64,000 nt of DNA from Bradymonadales bacterium. Its GTDB lineage: Bacteria; Myxococcota_A; Bradymonadia; JAFGEP01. The DNA lies in assembly GCA_016931535.1 (NCBI GenBank), contig JAFGEP010000150.1:40504-104503 (forward strand), written 5' to 3'. This document shows, one piece after another, positions 43,614 to 51,872 of the stretch; position 1 is the first letter of the stretch, and each line of letters starts with the position of its first letter. Made by a program: the position numbers and the translations under genes. The notes beneath the pieces were generated by a model that was given only the letters and a program-made list of their open reading frames with translations, was not told where the DNA came from and did not search any database.

Positions 43614-45055
43614 CGGCTGGCCCTCAACCGGCTCAAGAGCTTGGCGTGAAAGCCGCCGAAGTCGCTGCCGCTCAGGCCGACCACCACATCCCCCGGACGA
43701 ACCTGCCCAGCCAACGCCTCTATGATCTCCTCCACGGTCGCGATCAGCTTGACCGGTTTCCCTCTGCGCTCGATGTCTTCCACCAGCTTCGGAAGGGAGA
43801 GCTTCTCGGACTCCGGCAGGTCATCCTTTTTCCAGGGTTGACTGAAGATCACCCGGTCCGCCGCATCGAAGGCGGCCGCATACTCCTGCTGGAACACCGC
43901 GCGGCGGCTTGTGTTGCTTTTTGCCTCGAACACCGCCCACAGGCGCCGATCGGCAAACCGCTGCCGGATCGCCTTGAGTGTCTCTCGTACCGCCGTGGGG
44001 TGGTGGGCGAAATCATCGATCACCAGCACCCCTCCTTGTTCGCCCTTGATCTGTTGCCGCTTGGCGAGCCCGAGAAACCCGGGAAGAGCCGCTTCGATCT
44101 GTCCCAGGTCGAGACCCGCATCCAGCGCAATCCCGATGCTGCCCAGTGCGTTTCTCAGGTTGTGGTCGCCAAACAGCGGGCTGTGGAGAGGTCCCAGCCG
44201 GCGGCCCTCCAGCACCAGGTCGAAGCGGGTGTTGTTTCCCTCCAGGCACACCGCCCTCGCGGTGAGATCACAACCATCGGTCAGCCCGAAGCTTCGCACG
44301 CGGGCGGTGGCCTTCTGGGCGGCAGCCCGGCTTCTGGGACAATCTCCGTTGATCCAGAGGATCCCGTTCGAGTTCACCCGGGCGGCAAACGTTTGAAAAA
44401 CCCGCTCGATGGATTCGATATCGGGGTAGATATCGGCGTGGTCGTACTCGATATTGTTGATGGTCGCCAACTCGGCGGGGTAGTGCCAGAACTTGGGCAC
44501 CTTGTCGAAGTAGGCGGTGTCGTACTCATCTCCTTCCACCACGAAGTGCGGCCCTTGGCCCAGTCGGTAGTTGGAACCGAAGTTGAGCGGAACCGCACCG
44601 ATCAGATAGCCGGGATCGAAACCGGCATGGGCCAGCAACCAGGCCACCAGGGCACTGGTAGTGCTTTTCCCGTGCGTTCCGGTGATCACGACAGGTCGCT
44701 TGCCCGCCAAAAAAAGGAGACGCAGCGCCTCCGGCAGGCTGAAGGTGGCGATGCCCAACTCCAGGCTCTGTAGTACCTCCGGATTGTCTTTGCGGCAGAT
44801 GTTGCCCACCACGACCAGGTCCGGCCTCGGTTCCAGGTGTTGGGCGGAGAACCCCGCTTGGATCGGGATCCCCCAGCCGGCCAGGAGATCGCTCACCGGC
44901 GGATAGGCCATGGTGTCCGACCCGCTGACCAGGTAACCCCGCTCTTTGAGCATGCCAGCCAGAGCCGCCATCGCCGTCCCGCAAATCCCGATCAGGTGTA
45001 CCCGGTGAAACCTGGTCGGCAAGGCCGGTGTGGGACGCGGGTTCACTGCCGTCAT
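43610..45055 (-). CDS. mpl: UDP-MurNAc:L-Ala-gamma-D-Glu-meso-DAP ligase (Mpl), peptidoglycan recycling
   Basis: 481 residues. Mpl re-attaches the recycled tripeptide to UDP-MurNAc with ATP. It differs from MurC in conserved blocks that are all here: GICGTAMAALAGM at the nucleotide site, TGTHGKSTTSA as ATP loop, EGDEYDTAYFDK, NNIEYDHADIYPD and DDFAHHPTAVRETL. The ATG at 45055 has GGAGGT 6 nt upstream; a GTG 15 nt earlier is less likely. No murC is visible in this window, and the gene lies 16.6 kb from the mraZ end of the dcw operon. Confidence 0.93.
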   Translation of the reverse strand: MTAVNPRPTPALPTRFHRVHLIGICGTAMAALAGMLKERGYLVSGSDTMAYPPVSDLLAGWGIPIQAGFSAQHLEPRPDLVVVGNICRKDNPEVLQSLELGIATFSLPEALRLLFLAGKRPVVITGTHGKSTTSALVAWLLAHAGFDPGYLIGAVPLNFGSNYRLGQGPHFVVEGDEYDTAYFDKVPKFWHYPAELATINNIEYDHADIYPDIESIERVFQTFAARVNSNGILWINGDCPRSRAAAQKATARVRSFGLTDGCDLTARAVCLEGNNTRFDLVLEGRRLGPLHSPLFGDHNLRNALGSIGIALDAGLDLGQIEAALPGFLGLAKRQQIKGEQGGVLVIDDFAHHPTAVRETLKAIRQRFADRRLWAVFEAKSNTSRRAVFQQEYAAAFDAADRVIFSQPWKKDDLPESEKLSLPKLVEDIERRGKPVKLIATVEEIIEALAGQVRPGDVVVGLSGSDFGGFHAKLLSRLRASR

Positions 45056-45190
45056 GCCGGTACCTCCCACCTGTGCGCAATAGGTGACCAGGGTGCCTCG
45101 GCAGAAAGATCGGCAGGTTCCAGTCCGAAGGGAGCACTCCCCGATACCATCTCCCTGATGGGGTATGTCGGGTGACAGCCCTGGGTGGAT

Positions 45191-46510
45191 CTACAGGACG
45201 TTGAAGCCATAAATGACGAACTTCTCCAGCCCCTCCCTGTGCAACGCCGTCAAGCCCTCAAAACGGATGGAGAGACCGCCCGGCTGTAAACCAGAACCAG
45301 CAAGAACTCGCACCACCACCCCTTCGATCGGGAAGGCCTCCTCTGTCTCGGGATGGAACAGCGCCAGGTGAACCGGACTACCCACCTCCAGCCGGTCGGG
45401 GGTGGACAGGAAGGTACCGCCGGCCGGGATATCTCGCTCGATGAAGTTCCGAAGCGAATCCATGTCCGTTGGCCGGATCTCGTACTCCCCCGGGCTCCCC
45501 TCGGCAGGCCAGGCGGCCGCTTGCAGATCGGGAAGCGGAGTATCGCCCTCCAGCAGCTCGGCCAGCCCGGACTGATCCAGGAGCAAGGGATCCTCCGCCA
45601 GCGGCTCACCCACCACCTCTCCCTCCGCCTCGGTCACCAGCTCGTACAGCGGTTCGCCCCCTTCGCCTTCCAGGAGATCCGCCAGGTTCTCCTGGATCTC
45701 GACTCCCTCGAGATCGGGTTGCCCTCCCTGGGGTGGCCCCGACGCTTCGGGCTGCTCCAAGAAGTCTAGATCCGCCGCCTGCTCACCCTCCAAGAGATCG
45801 GCCAACCCCTCTCCATTCCAAGGTGTCGATTCGACCTCGATCCTCTCCGCCGATTCAACGGAGGGCAGTTCCGGCTCCAACTCCAGCTGTTCGTCCCATG
45901 GTATCTCCTCGGCCTCGAGCCTCTCCGCCGATTCGACGGAGGGCGGCTCCGGCTCCAACTCGAGCTGTTCGTCCCATGGTATCTCCTCGGCCTCGAGCCT
46001 CTCCGCCGATTCGGCGGAGGGCGGCTCCGGCTCGGAGTCGGTCGTGCCGGTCGCTTCGGTTGGCTGGCCTTCTCCGCCTGGTATGACCCCCTGTAGCTGG
46101 GTGGCCTTGCTGGCCGATTCCTCCTCGGCCGCTGTCAGACGGGCGACCAGGGCCTCCCAGCGTGCCTGGTCGGAGGCGCTCATCCCGTAGAACTGGATCC
46201 CCATTCCGGGGATCCGGTTGAGTTCTCTGGCCCTGGCCTTGTTGATGGCATGTTTGACCACCCCCAGCGCCGACAAGGGCTGCTGCCCCTTTCCCATGTC
46301 GATGCGCAGATTGACCAGCTCCAGCCGCGCCTTGGGCTCATCGGTCTGCAGGAAGAGCCCCCCTGGATCGATGTTTCGGGTGATCAGGGGGACAAAGGTA
46401 TCGGCATCCTTGAGAATGACGCGGATCTTGGCGGAGATACGCTTCCACCTTCGCCGTTCCTTCCCCTTGCGAGCCACAAAGGCAGCCTTTGGTACTTTCT
46501 TGTCTGTCAC
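45191..46510 (-). CDS. PilZ-repeat-PilZ protein
   Basis: 439 residues. Residues 16-125 form a PilZ-like domain (KERRRWKRISAKI, TRNIDPGGLFLQ, GIQFYGM). Residues ~340-439 form a second PilZ-type domain of the Myxococcus paralog kind (FIERDIPAGGTFLST, PVHLALFHPETEEAF). Between them is a disordered acidic region: a 26-residue repeat present about three times (160-235) and a separate motif, LADLLEGE, recurring at 235, 275 and 315. PilZ domains bind cyclic di-GMP; the first keeps the Arg pair (RRWKR), the second lacks it. It starts at GTG with GAGGAAGG 12 nt upstream. Likely a cytoplasmic effector of motility or surface behaviour. Confidence 0.83.
   Translation of the reverse strand: MTDKKVPKAAFVARKGKERRRWKRISAKIRVILKDADTFVPLITRNIDPGGLFLQTDEPKARLELVNLRIDMGKGQQPLSALGVVKHAINKARARELNRIPGMGIQFYGMSASDQARWEALVARLTAAEEESASKATQLQGVIPGGEGQPTEATGTTDSEPEPPSAESAERLEAEEIPWDEQLELEPEPPSVESAERLEAEEIPWDEQLELEPELPSVESAERIEVESTPWNGEGLADLLEGEQAADLDFLEQPEASGPPQGGQPDLEGVEIQENLADLLEGEGGEPLYELVTEAEGEVVGEPLAEDPLLLDQSGLAELLEGDTPLPDLQAAAWPAEGSPGEYEIRPTDMDSLRNFIERDIPAGGTFLSTPDRLEVGSPVHLALFHPETEEAFPIEGVVVRVLAGSGLQPGGLSIRFEGLTALHREGLEKFVIYGFNVL
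45542..45808 (-). repeat. LADLLEGE motif repeated at 40-residue intervals
   Basis: Within the two-PilZ protein, GLADLLEGE, NLADLLEGE and GLAELLEGD start at residues 235, 275 and 315, exactly 40 apart. The DNA between is not similar, so the motif itself appears selected, for example as a binding peptide. Confidence 0.6.
45806..46033 (-). repeat. 78-bp tandem repeat in coding sequence
   Basis: A 26-codon unit, starting EPEPPSAESAERLEAEEIP, occurs twice nearly unchanged and a third time in a diverged form. The copies are also close at DNA level, which points to recent duplication and possible length variation between strains. Confidence 0.8.
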
Positions 46511-46767
46511 CGGGCTCGCCCCTTCCTCAAGCTGGCCATTCCCAGAGCGCTCTGCAGAGCCGATGGTTCGAACTGATCTTTCCCCAAGCTCGCATGGTAT
46601 ACCTGATCGGACCCGTCAGGAAAGAGAGCCATACCCATTGTACTTGCACCACCTACCAAGCACCAACTTCTCCGGATCCGCTGGCAGCGCTTTCTGGTAA
46701 TTGCCGCCGGGAACCGTTCAGGCGGTGACCGGTGGATGAATCTCATCACCACCTGGCTGTCTACCCG

Positions 46768-46796
46768 TTGCACCGGCGACCGGGATTCGCTATATA
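46768..46796 (+). promoter_or_regulatory. Promoter of tRNA-Arg
   Basis: TTGCAC and TATATA with a 17-bp spacer; the tRNA begins 12 nt after the -10, the distance expected for a stable-RNA promoter. Confidence 0.75.
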
Positions 46797-46807
46797 GGGG
46801 CCGCTGG

Positions 46808-46881
<74 letters not shown>

Positions 46882-47016
46882 CTTGGAAATGCTCACCAGA
46901 CCTCGATTTGCTGACCGGCCAGGAGGACGGGAGCCATTCTGGCAGGCAGGAGGTCCCATCGAGTACCCGACGGGTCGGTGAACGCCGGCTCGCCGACTCT
47001 CCTCCCGAACCCTCCA

Positions 47017-48177
47017 TCACCCGCCGTACTGCTGGATGAGCTGCCTGGCCACCGTCAACAGCTGCATGTTGCTGGTGCCCTCGTAGATCTGCCCGATCTT
47101 GGCGTCTCGATAGTACTTCTCGGCGGGATACTCCCGGCTGTACCCCACGCCACCGAACAGGTCGATGCAACGGCTGGCGACCTTTTCCGCCACTCGGGAG
47201 CTGAACAGCTTGGCCATGGCGGCCTGGGTCAAGAAGGGGACCCCGGCCTCCCGCAAACGCGCCGCGTTGTAGACCAGCAGCCGGGCGGCTTCGATCTCGG
47301 TCGCCAGCTCGGCAAGCTGGAACTGGACCCCCTGGAAGTCGCAGATGCGGGTATCGAACTGCTTCCGCTCGCGGAGGTAACCCATGGCGTGATCGAAGGC
47401 TCCCTGGGCGATCCCGACCATCTGGGCGCCGATGCCGATCCGGCCTTCGTTCAGGGTCTCGATGGCGACCTTGTACCCCTTTCCCACCGGTCCCAGCACG
47501 TTCTGGTCGGGAACCACGCACCCGTCGAAGATCAGCTCGCAGGTACTGCTGGCCCGGATGCCGAGCTTGTTCTCCTTCTTGCCGACCGCGAACCCCTCGA
47601 ATCCGCGCTCGACGACAAAGGCGGTGATGCCGCGATAGCCCGCAGAAGGATTGGCGTTGGCCAGCACGATGAAGATCCCCGCCTCCTTCCCATTGGTGAT
47701 CCAGAGCTTGGAGCCGTCGAGGATCCAGTGGTCCTGTCGCCGCTCGGCCCTGCATTTCAGCGCGAAGGCATCCGATCCGCTGGTGGCTTCGCTCAGTGCG
47801 TAGGCACCGACGGTATCGGCGGCCAGCCTGGGCAGGTAGGACTCCCGCTGCTCGGGTGTGCCCCAGCGCAGGATCGCGTTGATCACCAGCGTGTTGTGGA
47901 CATCGACCAGCACGGCCAGGCTGGCGTCCACCGAGGCCAGCGCCTCGATGGCCAGACAGGCGTTGAAGAAAGAGCTCCCGGCCCCCCCCAGGTTCTCCGG
48001 GATCTCGATGGCCATCAGCCCCAGGTCGAAGCACATCTTGAGCAGGTCAGGGCGCAGGGCCATCGCCTCGTCCATCTCCTGCACCCAGGGAGCCACCCGT
48101 TGCTGAGCGAAGCTCAGCACCTGGTCGCGAAAGATCTTCTCCTCTTCCGAAAGAATGGTCAGCGGTCCGATAGTCAT
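47017..48177 (-). CDS. Acyl-CoA dehydrogenase
   Basis: 386 residues. This FAD enzyme makes a trans-2 double bond in an acyl-CoA and passes electrons to ETF. The full three-domain family pattern is present: AYALSEATSGSDAF at the flavin site, FGGVGYSREYP near the C-terminus, and the catalytic Glu in IYEGTSNMQL. The ATG at 48177 has AGGAG 10 nt upstream. It is a single leftward gene convergent with tRNA-Arg. Chain-length preference cannot be read with confidence; it resembles the short-chain/butyryl-CoA type. It could feed the hydratase and thiolase encoded a few kilobases downstream. Confidence 0.93.
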   Translation of the reverse strand: MTIGPLTILSEEEKIFRDQVLSFAQQRVAPWVQEMDEAMALRPDLLKMCFDLGLMAIEIPENLGGAGSSFFNACLAIEALASVDASLAVLVDVHNTLVINAILRWGTPEQRESYLPRLAADTVGAYALSEATSGSDAFALKCRAERRQDHWILDGSKLWITNGKEAGIFIVLANANPSAGYRGITAFVVERGFEGFAVGKKENKLGIRASSTCELIFDGCVVPDQNVLGPVGKGYKVAIETLNEGRIGIGAQMVGIAQGAFDHAMGYLRERKQFDTRICDFQGVQFQLAELATEIEAARLLVYNAARLREAGVPFLTQAAMAKLFSSRVAEKVASRCIDLFGGVGYSREYPAEKYYRDAKIGQIYEGTSNMQLLTVARQLIQQYGG

Positions 48178-48293
48178 GGCCAGCGATCTCCTACAGGTTT
48201 CGCCGTGCTCTTGTAAAATGCCAGGGCCAAGCGTGCAAGAGCTTCCCAACACCCGCGTTGCCAGGGGATGGCAAGAGGGCAATCCTGTCGGGT

Positions 48294-48323
48294 GGGGTTG
48301 GCCGACCGGAGGGATCATGCGCC
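48294..48323 (+). repeat. Direct repeat, copy 1 (~30 bp)
   Basis: The core GGCCGACCGGAGGGATCATG is followed by CGCC. It matches the copy at 48387 with few changes. Confidence 0.6.
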
Positions 48324-48386
48324 TCAACAGTCAACCCCAGGTCGTCGCGCGGGGTGTGGGCCGATTCGTACGCGACCCCCCTTGGA

Positions 48387-48417
48387 GGGTTGTGGCCGAC
48401 CGAGGGGATCATGCGCC
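48387..48417 (+). repeat. Direct repeat, copy 2 (~30 bp)
   Basis: The core GGCCGACCGAGGGGATCATG is followed by CGCC. It differs from copy 1 in G-run lengths and an inserted TG; the copies start 93 bp apart. Confidence 0.6.
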
Positions 48418-48458
48418 ACGCCACGGTGCAACTCCAACAACCGGACTGGTGACAGTGC

Positions 48459-48487
48459 TTGACAGATCGGGGAGAACCCCCTACATT
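48459..48487 (+). promoter_or_regulatory. Promoter of the tRNA-Val/tRNA-Asp unit
   Basis: TTGACA, 17-bp spacer, TACATT. Transcription would start about 20 nt before tRNA-Val. Confidence 0.85.
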
Positions 48488-48513
48488 TCGCCCTCGCTTC
48501 CGCAGCGAAAAAA

Positions 48514-48585
48514 GGGCGTATAGCTCAGCGGAAGAGCATCGGCCTTACAAGCCGGGGGTCACAGGTTCAAATCCTGTTGCGCCCA
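48514..48585 (+). tRNA. tRNA-Val (anticodon TAC)
   Basis: 72 nt. The acceptor GGGCGTA pairs with TGCGCCC, the anticodon loop is CTTACAA, and the T-arm is ACAGG with TTCAAAT. The discriminator is A and no CCA is encoded. Confidence 0.96.
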
Positions 48586-48618
48586 TCGTCCCTTTGGACA
48601 GGCACCGGGCCGCAACGA

Positions 48619-48692
<74 letters not shown>

Positions 48693-48694
48693 CT

Positions 48695-48732
48695 CGAGAA
48701 AGGCGATCCATTCGGGTCGCCTTTTCTCGTTT
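48695..48732 (+). terminator. Terminator after the tRNA pair
   Basis: CGAGAAAGGCGA pairs with TCGCCTTTTCTCG (one bulged base) around a 10-nt loop, followed by TTTCC. It begins 3 nt after tRNA-Asp. Confidence 0.7.
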
Positions 48733-48917
48733 CCATCAATCCCCGAGAACGACTAACGGTGAATGTTGCAGGCTGATCGGAACCAGGCGTTCGGCTCAGA
48801 CCGGCATCGCAAGAAAACGGGTACAGGTCAGGAGCAACCCCATGGTGGGGTGGGAGCGGTTCGACTGGGTAGAGCGAAAGAGACCAAAGGCGGGTGAACC
48901 GAGGGAGCTGGCCCGGG

Positions 48918-49121
48918 TCAGCTGATGGGAACCATCTTCCTGACGGCCGTCTCACTGCCGTCGAACTCCTCCAGGATCACCCAGTGCATTCCGCTCGGCC
49001 CGTTGGCCCGCACCACCTTGACGGCGGTCATCGGTTTGCCGGTGATCGGGTCGATCTTGCCTGCTTTGGCCACTTTTCGGCCGGCGGCCGTCTTCGCTAC
49101 TTTCTGCTTTGGTGCCGACAT
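48918..49121 (-). CDS. Small basic protein, unknown function
   Basis: 67 residues. The first third is Lys/Ala-rich (PKQKVAKTAAGRKVAKAG), like a histone H1-type or RNA-binding tail. The remainder is compact and beta-prone (MTAVKVVRANGPSGMHWVI) and ends in MVPIS. The ATG at 49121 is preceded by a GGAG site, and a well-spaced promoter lies 80 nt upstream. The clear promoter and composition argue for a real gene, divergent from tyrS. I cannot assign a family. Confidence 0.65.
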   Translation of the reverse strand: MSAPKQKVAKTAAGRKVAKAGKIDPITGKPMTAVKVVRANGPSGMHWVILEEFDGSETAVRKMVPIS

Positions 49122-49201
49122 GCTCGCGTTCTCCAATCCTGTGGGGACAGGCGACTGTCGCCGGCCGGAACCGATCCGGAACGGCACTTCCAGGGTGGCG
49201 A

Positions 49202-49230
49202 TTTCTAAGGCGTTCGAGGCGCCACGTCAA
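49202..49230 (-). promoter_or_regulatory. Promoter of the small basic protein gene
   Basis: TTGACG, 17-bp spacer, TAGAAA on the minus strand, about 80 nt before the ATG at 49121. Confidence 0.6.
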
Positions 49231-49389
49231 GTGCTATCTTTACAGGCTGGCGACCTTTGAAGACACCTGGAGCCAGCGAGTGATTTGAGTGCGGCGGCCC
49301 CCTTTTCCTTTGCCTCCCGATCGGTTAGCGTTCCCGCCCGGAACGGCCGCCGACCATTTTGGCAGCCCAAGCGAGTACGGAGTGCAACC

Positions 49390-50676
49390 ATGCGCTCGAA
49401 CGTGTTCGACACCCTCCAAGAGCGAGGGTTCATCAACCAGGTCAGCGATCCTCAGCTGGCGGAGATCCTGGGAAAGCAACGCATCACCACCTACTGCGGC
49501 TTCGATCCCACCGCCCCCAGCCTCCATCTGGGCCACATGGTCCCGGTGATGGCGCTGGTCCACATGCGCCAGGCGGGGCACCGCGTCATCGCCGTGGTGG
49601 GTGGCGCCACCGGACAGGTGGGGGACCCCTCGGGCAAGGACCGGGAGCGGGATCTCATGCCGGTCGAGGTATTGGAGACCAACATCCATGCCCTGCACGA
49701 CCAGCTCACCCACCTGTTAGGGAATGTCGATGGGCCGGAGTTCGTGCTCTTGAACAACCACGACTGGATCTCCCCCTTCAGCTACCTCGGCTTTCTGCGC
49801 GATGTCGGCAAGCACTTCTCGGTCAACGCCATGGTGGCCAAGGAGTCGGTCCGGCGACGCCTGGAAGAACGGGAGCAGGGGATCAGCTACACCGAGTTCA
49901 GCTACCAGCTCATCCAGGCCTACGACTTCTACCACCTCCACCAGGAGTGGGATTGCACTCTGCAGATCGGCGGATCCGACCAGTGGGGCAACGTGACCGC
50001 CGGCATCGACCTGACTCGCCGTCTGACGGGCAACCAGGTCTATGGCATCACCTTCCCGCTCATCACCACCGCCAGCGGTCAGAAGTTCGGCAAGAGCGAA
50101 GGCAACGCCATCTGGGTCGATCCCCGACTCACCAGCCCCTACCACTTCTACCAGTACTGGATGCAGACCGCCGACGAGGATGTGGACCGGTTTTTGAAGC
50201 TCTATACCCTCCTCGATCTGGAGGAGATCGAGGAGATCGTCGCCGAGACGCGCGCCAATCCGGAAAGACGAATCGGGCAGAAGCAGCTGGCCACTCATGC
50301 CACCCGCCTGGCCATGGGGCAGCACGCCCTACAAGCCGCCGAAAAAGCGACCCAGATCCTGTTTGGAGAGGAGCCGATCGAAGCCTGCGACGAGTCGATC
50401 CTGCTCAGCATCTTCGGAGACGCCCCGTCCCATGAGATCCCCCGGTCTCGCCTACACGACGGTCTTCCCCTGCTGGGAGCGCTGTGCGAGACCGGCTCCC
50501 TGCCCTCTCGCAGCGAAGCGCGCCGCCGTATCGAGGCAGGCGGCGTCTACCTGAACAACCGCCGGGTGTGCGATCCCAACACCGTCCTCACTGCCGACTC
50601 CCTCGCCTCGCCGTCGGTGCTGGTCCTGCGCCTCGGCAAGAAGCAGTATCACCTCATCCGGTTCACAGAAGGTTGA
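49390..50676 (+). CDS. tyrS: Tyrosyl-tRNA synthetase
   Basis: 428 residues. This class I enzyme charges tRNA-Tyr. The Rossmann core carries the HIGH-type motif HLGH within APSLHLGHMVPVM. The tyrosine-binding stretch is QIGGSDQWGNVTAGIDL, and the KMSKS-type loop is KFGKS. The C-terminus is an S4 RNA-binding domain (SRSEARRRIEAGGVYLNNRRV). The ATG at 49390 (RSNVFDTLQERGF) is the natural start; frames further upstream lack protein character. The gene is divergent from the small basic protein and followed 24 bp later by a PilZ-like gene. I saw no T-box leader. Confidence 0.97.
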   Translation: MRSNVFDTLQERGFINQVSDPQLAEILGKQRITTYCGFDPTAPSLHLGHMVPVMALVHMRQAGHRVIAVVGGATGQVGDPSGKDRERDLMPVEVLETNIHALHDQLTHLLGNVDGPEFVLLNNHDWISPFSYLGFLRDVGKHFSVNAMVAKESVRRRLEEREQGISYTEFSYQLIQAYDFYHLHQEWDCTLQIGGSDQWGNVTAGIDLTRRLTGNQVYGITFPLITTASGQKFGKSEGNAIWVDPRLTSPYHFYQYWMQTADEDVDRFLKLYTLLDLEEIEEIVAETRANPERRIGQKQLATHATRLAMGQHALQAAEKATQILFGEEPIEACDESILLSIFGDAPSHEIPRSRLHDGLPLLGALCETGSLPSRSEARRRIEAGGVYLNNRRVCDPNTVLTADSLASPSVLVLRLGKKQYHLIRFTEG

Positions 50677-50700
50677 CCGGAATGGACGTCACCGCCGCTC

Positions 50701-51570
50701 ATGGACCAGATCCCTCGATATCGCCATAGCTACCCCGGCTGGCCCGCTTTTCTGGACGACTACGAATCCAACTTGAAGTTCGGCGGTTGTCAGCTCCATA
50801 CGACCCCTCCCCCGCCGATGTTCTCCCAAGTCGAGATCCTGCTGGAACCGCCCGAGGGGCAGCCCGTGCTCCTTCGGGGGCAGGTGGTCATGGAAGCTGT
50901 TGGACAGGGGTTCATGGTCCAGATCGAGGGGGGTTCCCTGGCGACCCAGCAGGCGCTCGAGGGCCTGGTGGAAACGGCCCGACAACGCCAGTCGACCCTT
51001 TCGCCTTCACCGAAAACCTCGGCCGGCGACCAGGCCGATTCTTCCGACCGCTCCAGACCCACCACCGAGCTCATGGAGGAGGCCCCGGATCGAGCCGAAG
51101 CCCCGGCCGGTCGCTTGCCCGACTCCCTGGTGCGGATGCCGACAGAAGACCTCACTGCCCCGGAGGGTACCCTGTTCGAGCGGATCCGATCGCTGGGGGT
51201 GGGCGAGAAGAAGCGGCTGGCGCTCTCAGGAGACCGGGAGCAACGCATGATCCTGGCCCGGGAGCCGTTGGCGGTCATTCACCCGTTTTTGCTCAAGAAT
51301 CCCCGCATCACTTTGGACGAGGTCCTCTTCCTTGCCCGCAACGGACAGACCAACCCCGAAGCGCTGGAGCTGATCGCCGAGAACAAGCGCTGGATCTCCG
51401 ACTCCCGCATCGTGCAGGCCATGGTGCTCAACCCCAAGTCGCCGCTCCAGCTCACCGTCCGCCTGCTCGACCGTTTGCCGCCCCAGGAGCTCCGGCGTAT
51501 CGCCAAGCGCACCGATCTGAAACAGGCCCTCCTCCAGGCTGCCCGCAGGCGGGTGTTGGAGACCAAGTGA
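50701..51570 (+). CDS. PilZ-like N-terminal and helical C-terminal domain protein
   Basis: 289 residues. Residues ~15-90 look like a beta-barrel of PilZ type (VEILLEPPEGQPVLLRGQVVMEA) without the cyclic di-GMP Arg motif. A disordered Ser/Glu/Pro stretch follows. The last ~130 residues form a helical repeat domain (GEKKRLALSGDREQRMILARE, then NPRITLDEVLFLAR), which from memory is widespread in deltaproteobacterial proteins of unknown role. It lies 24 bp after tyrS and may be co-transcribed. Function unknown. Confidence 0.7.
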   Translation: MDQIPRYRHSYPGWPAFLDDYESNLKFGGCQLHTTPPPPMFSQVEILLEPPEGQPVLLRGQVVMEAVGQGFMVQIEGGSLATQQALEGLVETARQRQSTLSPSPKTSAGDQADSSDRSRPTTELMEEAPDRAEAPAGRLPDSLVRMPTEDLTAPEGTLFERIRSLGVGEKKRLALSGDREQRMILAREPLAVIHPFLLKNPRITLDEVLFLARNGQTNPEALELIAENKRWISDSRIVQAMVLNPKSPLQLTVRLLDRLPPQELRRIAKRTDLKQALLQAARRRVLETK

Positions 51571-51872
51571 ACCTGCACGCTGACCGTTGGTCCTCCCCCA
51601 TCTGCCACCTCTGGCAGCTCTATTCTCCTCAAACCTCGCGGGTAACTCGCTCGCGTCCGATCTACCCCGGGTTTCGAGATCGACCACCTTCGGGAAAAAA
51701 CCGAGAGCAACGCGTACGAGTGTCGCGTCGCTCGCCGGAAAATCGGTGAATTGGAAAGGTCCCCCGATTGACAGATCCGATGCACCTTTGCTAGAAGCAG
51801 GGGTGTTTTGGGAAGCTGACCTGTTTTGTAACTAGCAATAATCGTTAAGAAAACCAACGAGGCAAGGTGAAC
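51571..51872. other. Intergenic region upstream of the thiolase gene
   Basis: 302 bp with no gene. The first half is C-rich. A TTGACA promoter lies near the end and the sequence turns AT-rich just before the thiolase start. Confidence 0.5.
51768..51797 (+). promoter_or_regulatory. Promoter of the thiolase/hydratase genes
   Basis: TTGACA, 18-bp spacer, TAGAAG, about 75 nt before the ATG at 51873. The -35 is perfect; the -10 matches at four of six positions. Confidence 0.6.

Larger units (their letters stand above)
48178..48513. other. Intergenic region with direct repeats, 336 bp
   Basis: This lies between the acyl-CoA dehydrogenase start and tRNA-Val. It holds two imperfect copies of a ~30-bp sequence and the tRNA promoter. 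No gene-like frame of credible composition was seen. Confidence 0.5.

Noticed and set aside
43610..45055. MurC
   Set aside because: The blocks EGDEYDTAYFDK and NNIEYDHADIYPD are those of Mpl rather than MurC.
48294..48417. Insertion sequence or prophage attachment site near the tRNA genes
   Set aside because: No transposase or integrase gene is near, the tRNAs are intact, and the repeat does not match a tRNA 3' end.
49231..49389. T-box leader of tyrS
   Set aside because: No T-box core (UGG-type motif with antiterminator) was seen, and such leaders are rare outside Firmicutes and Actinobacteria.
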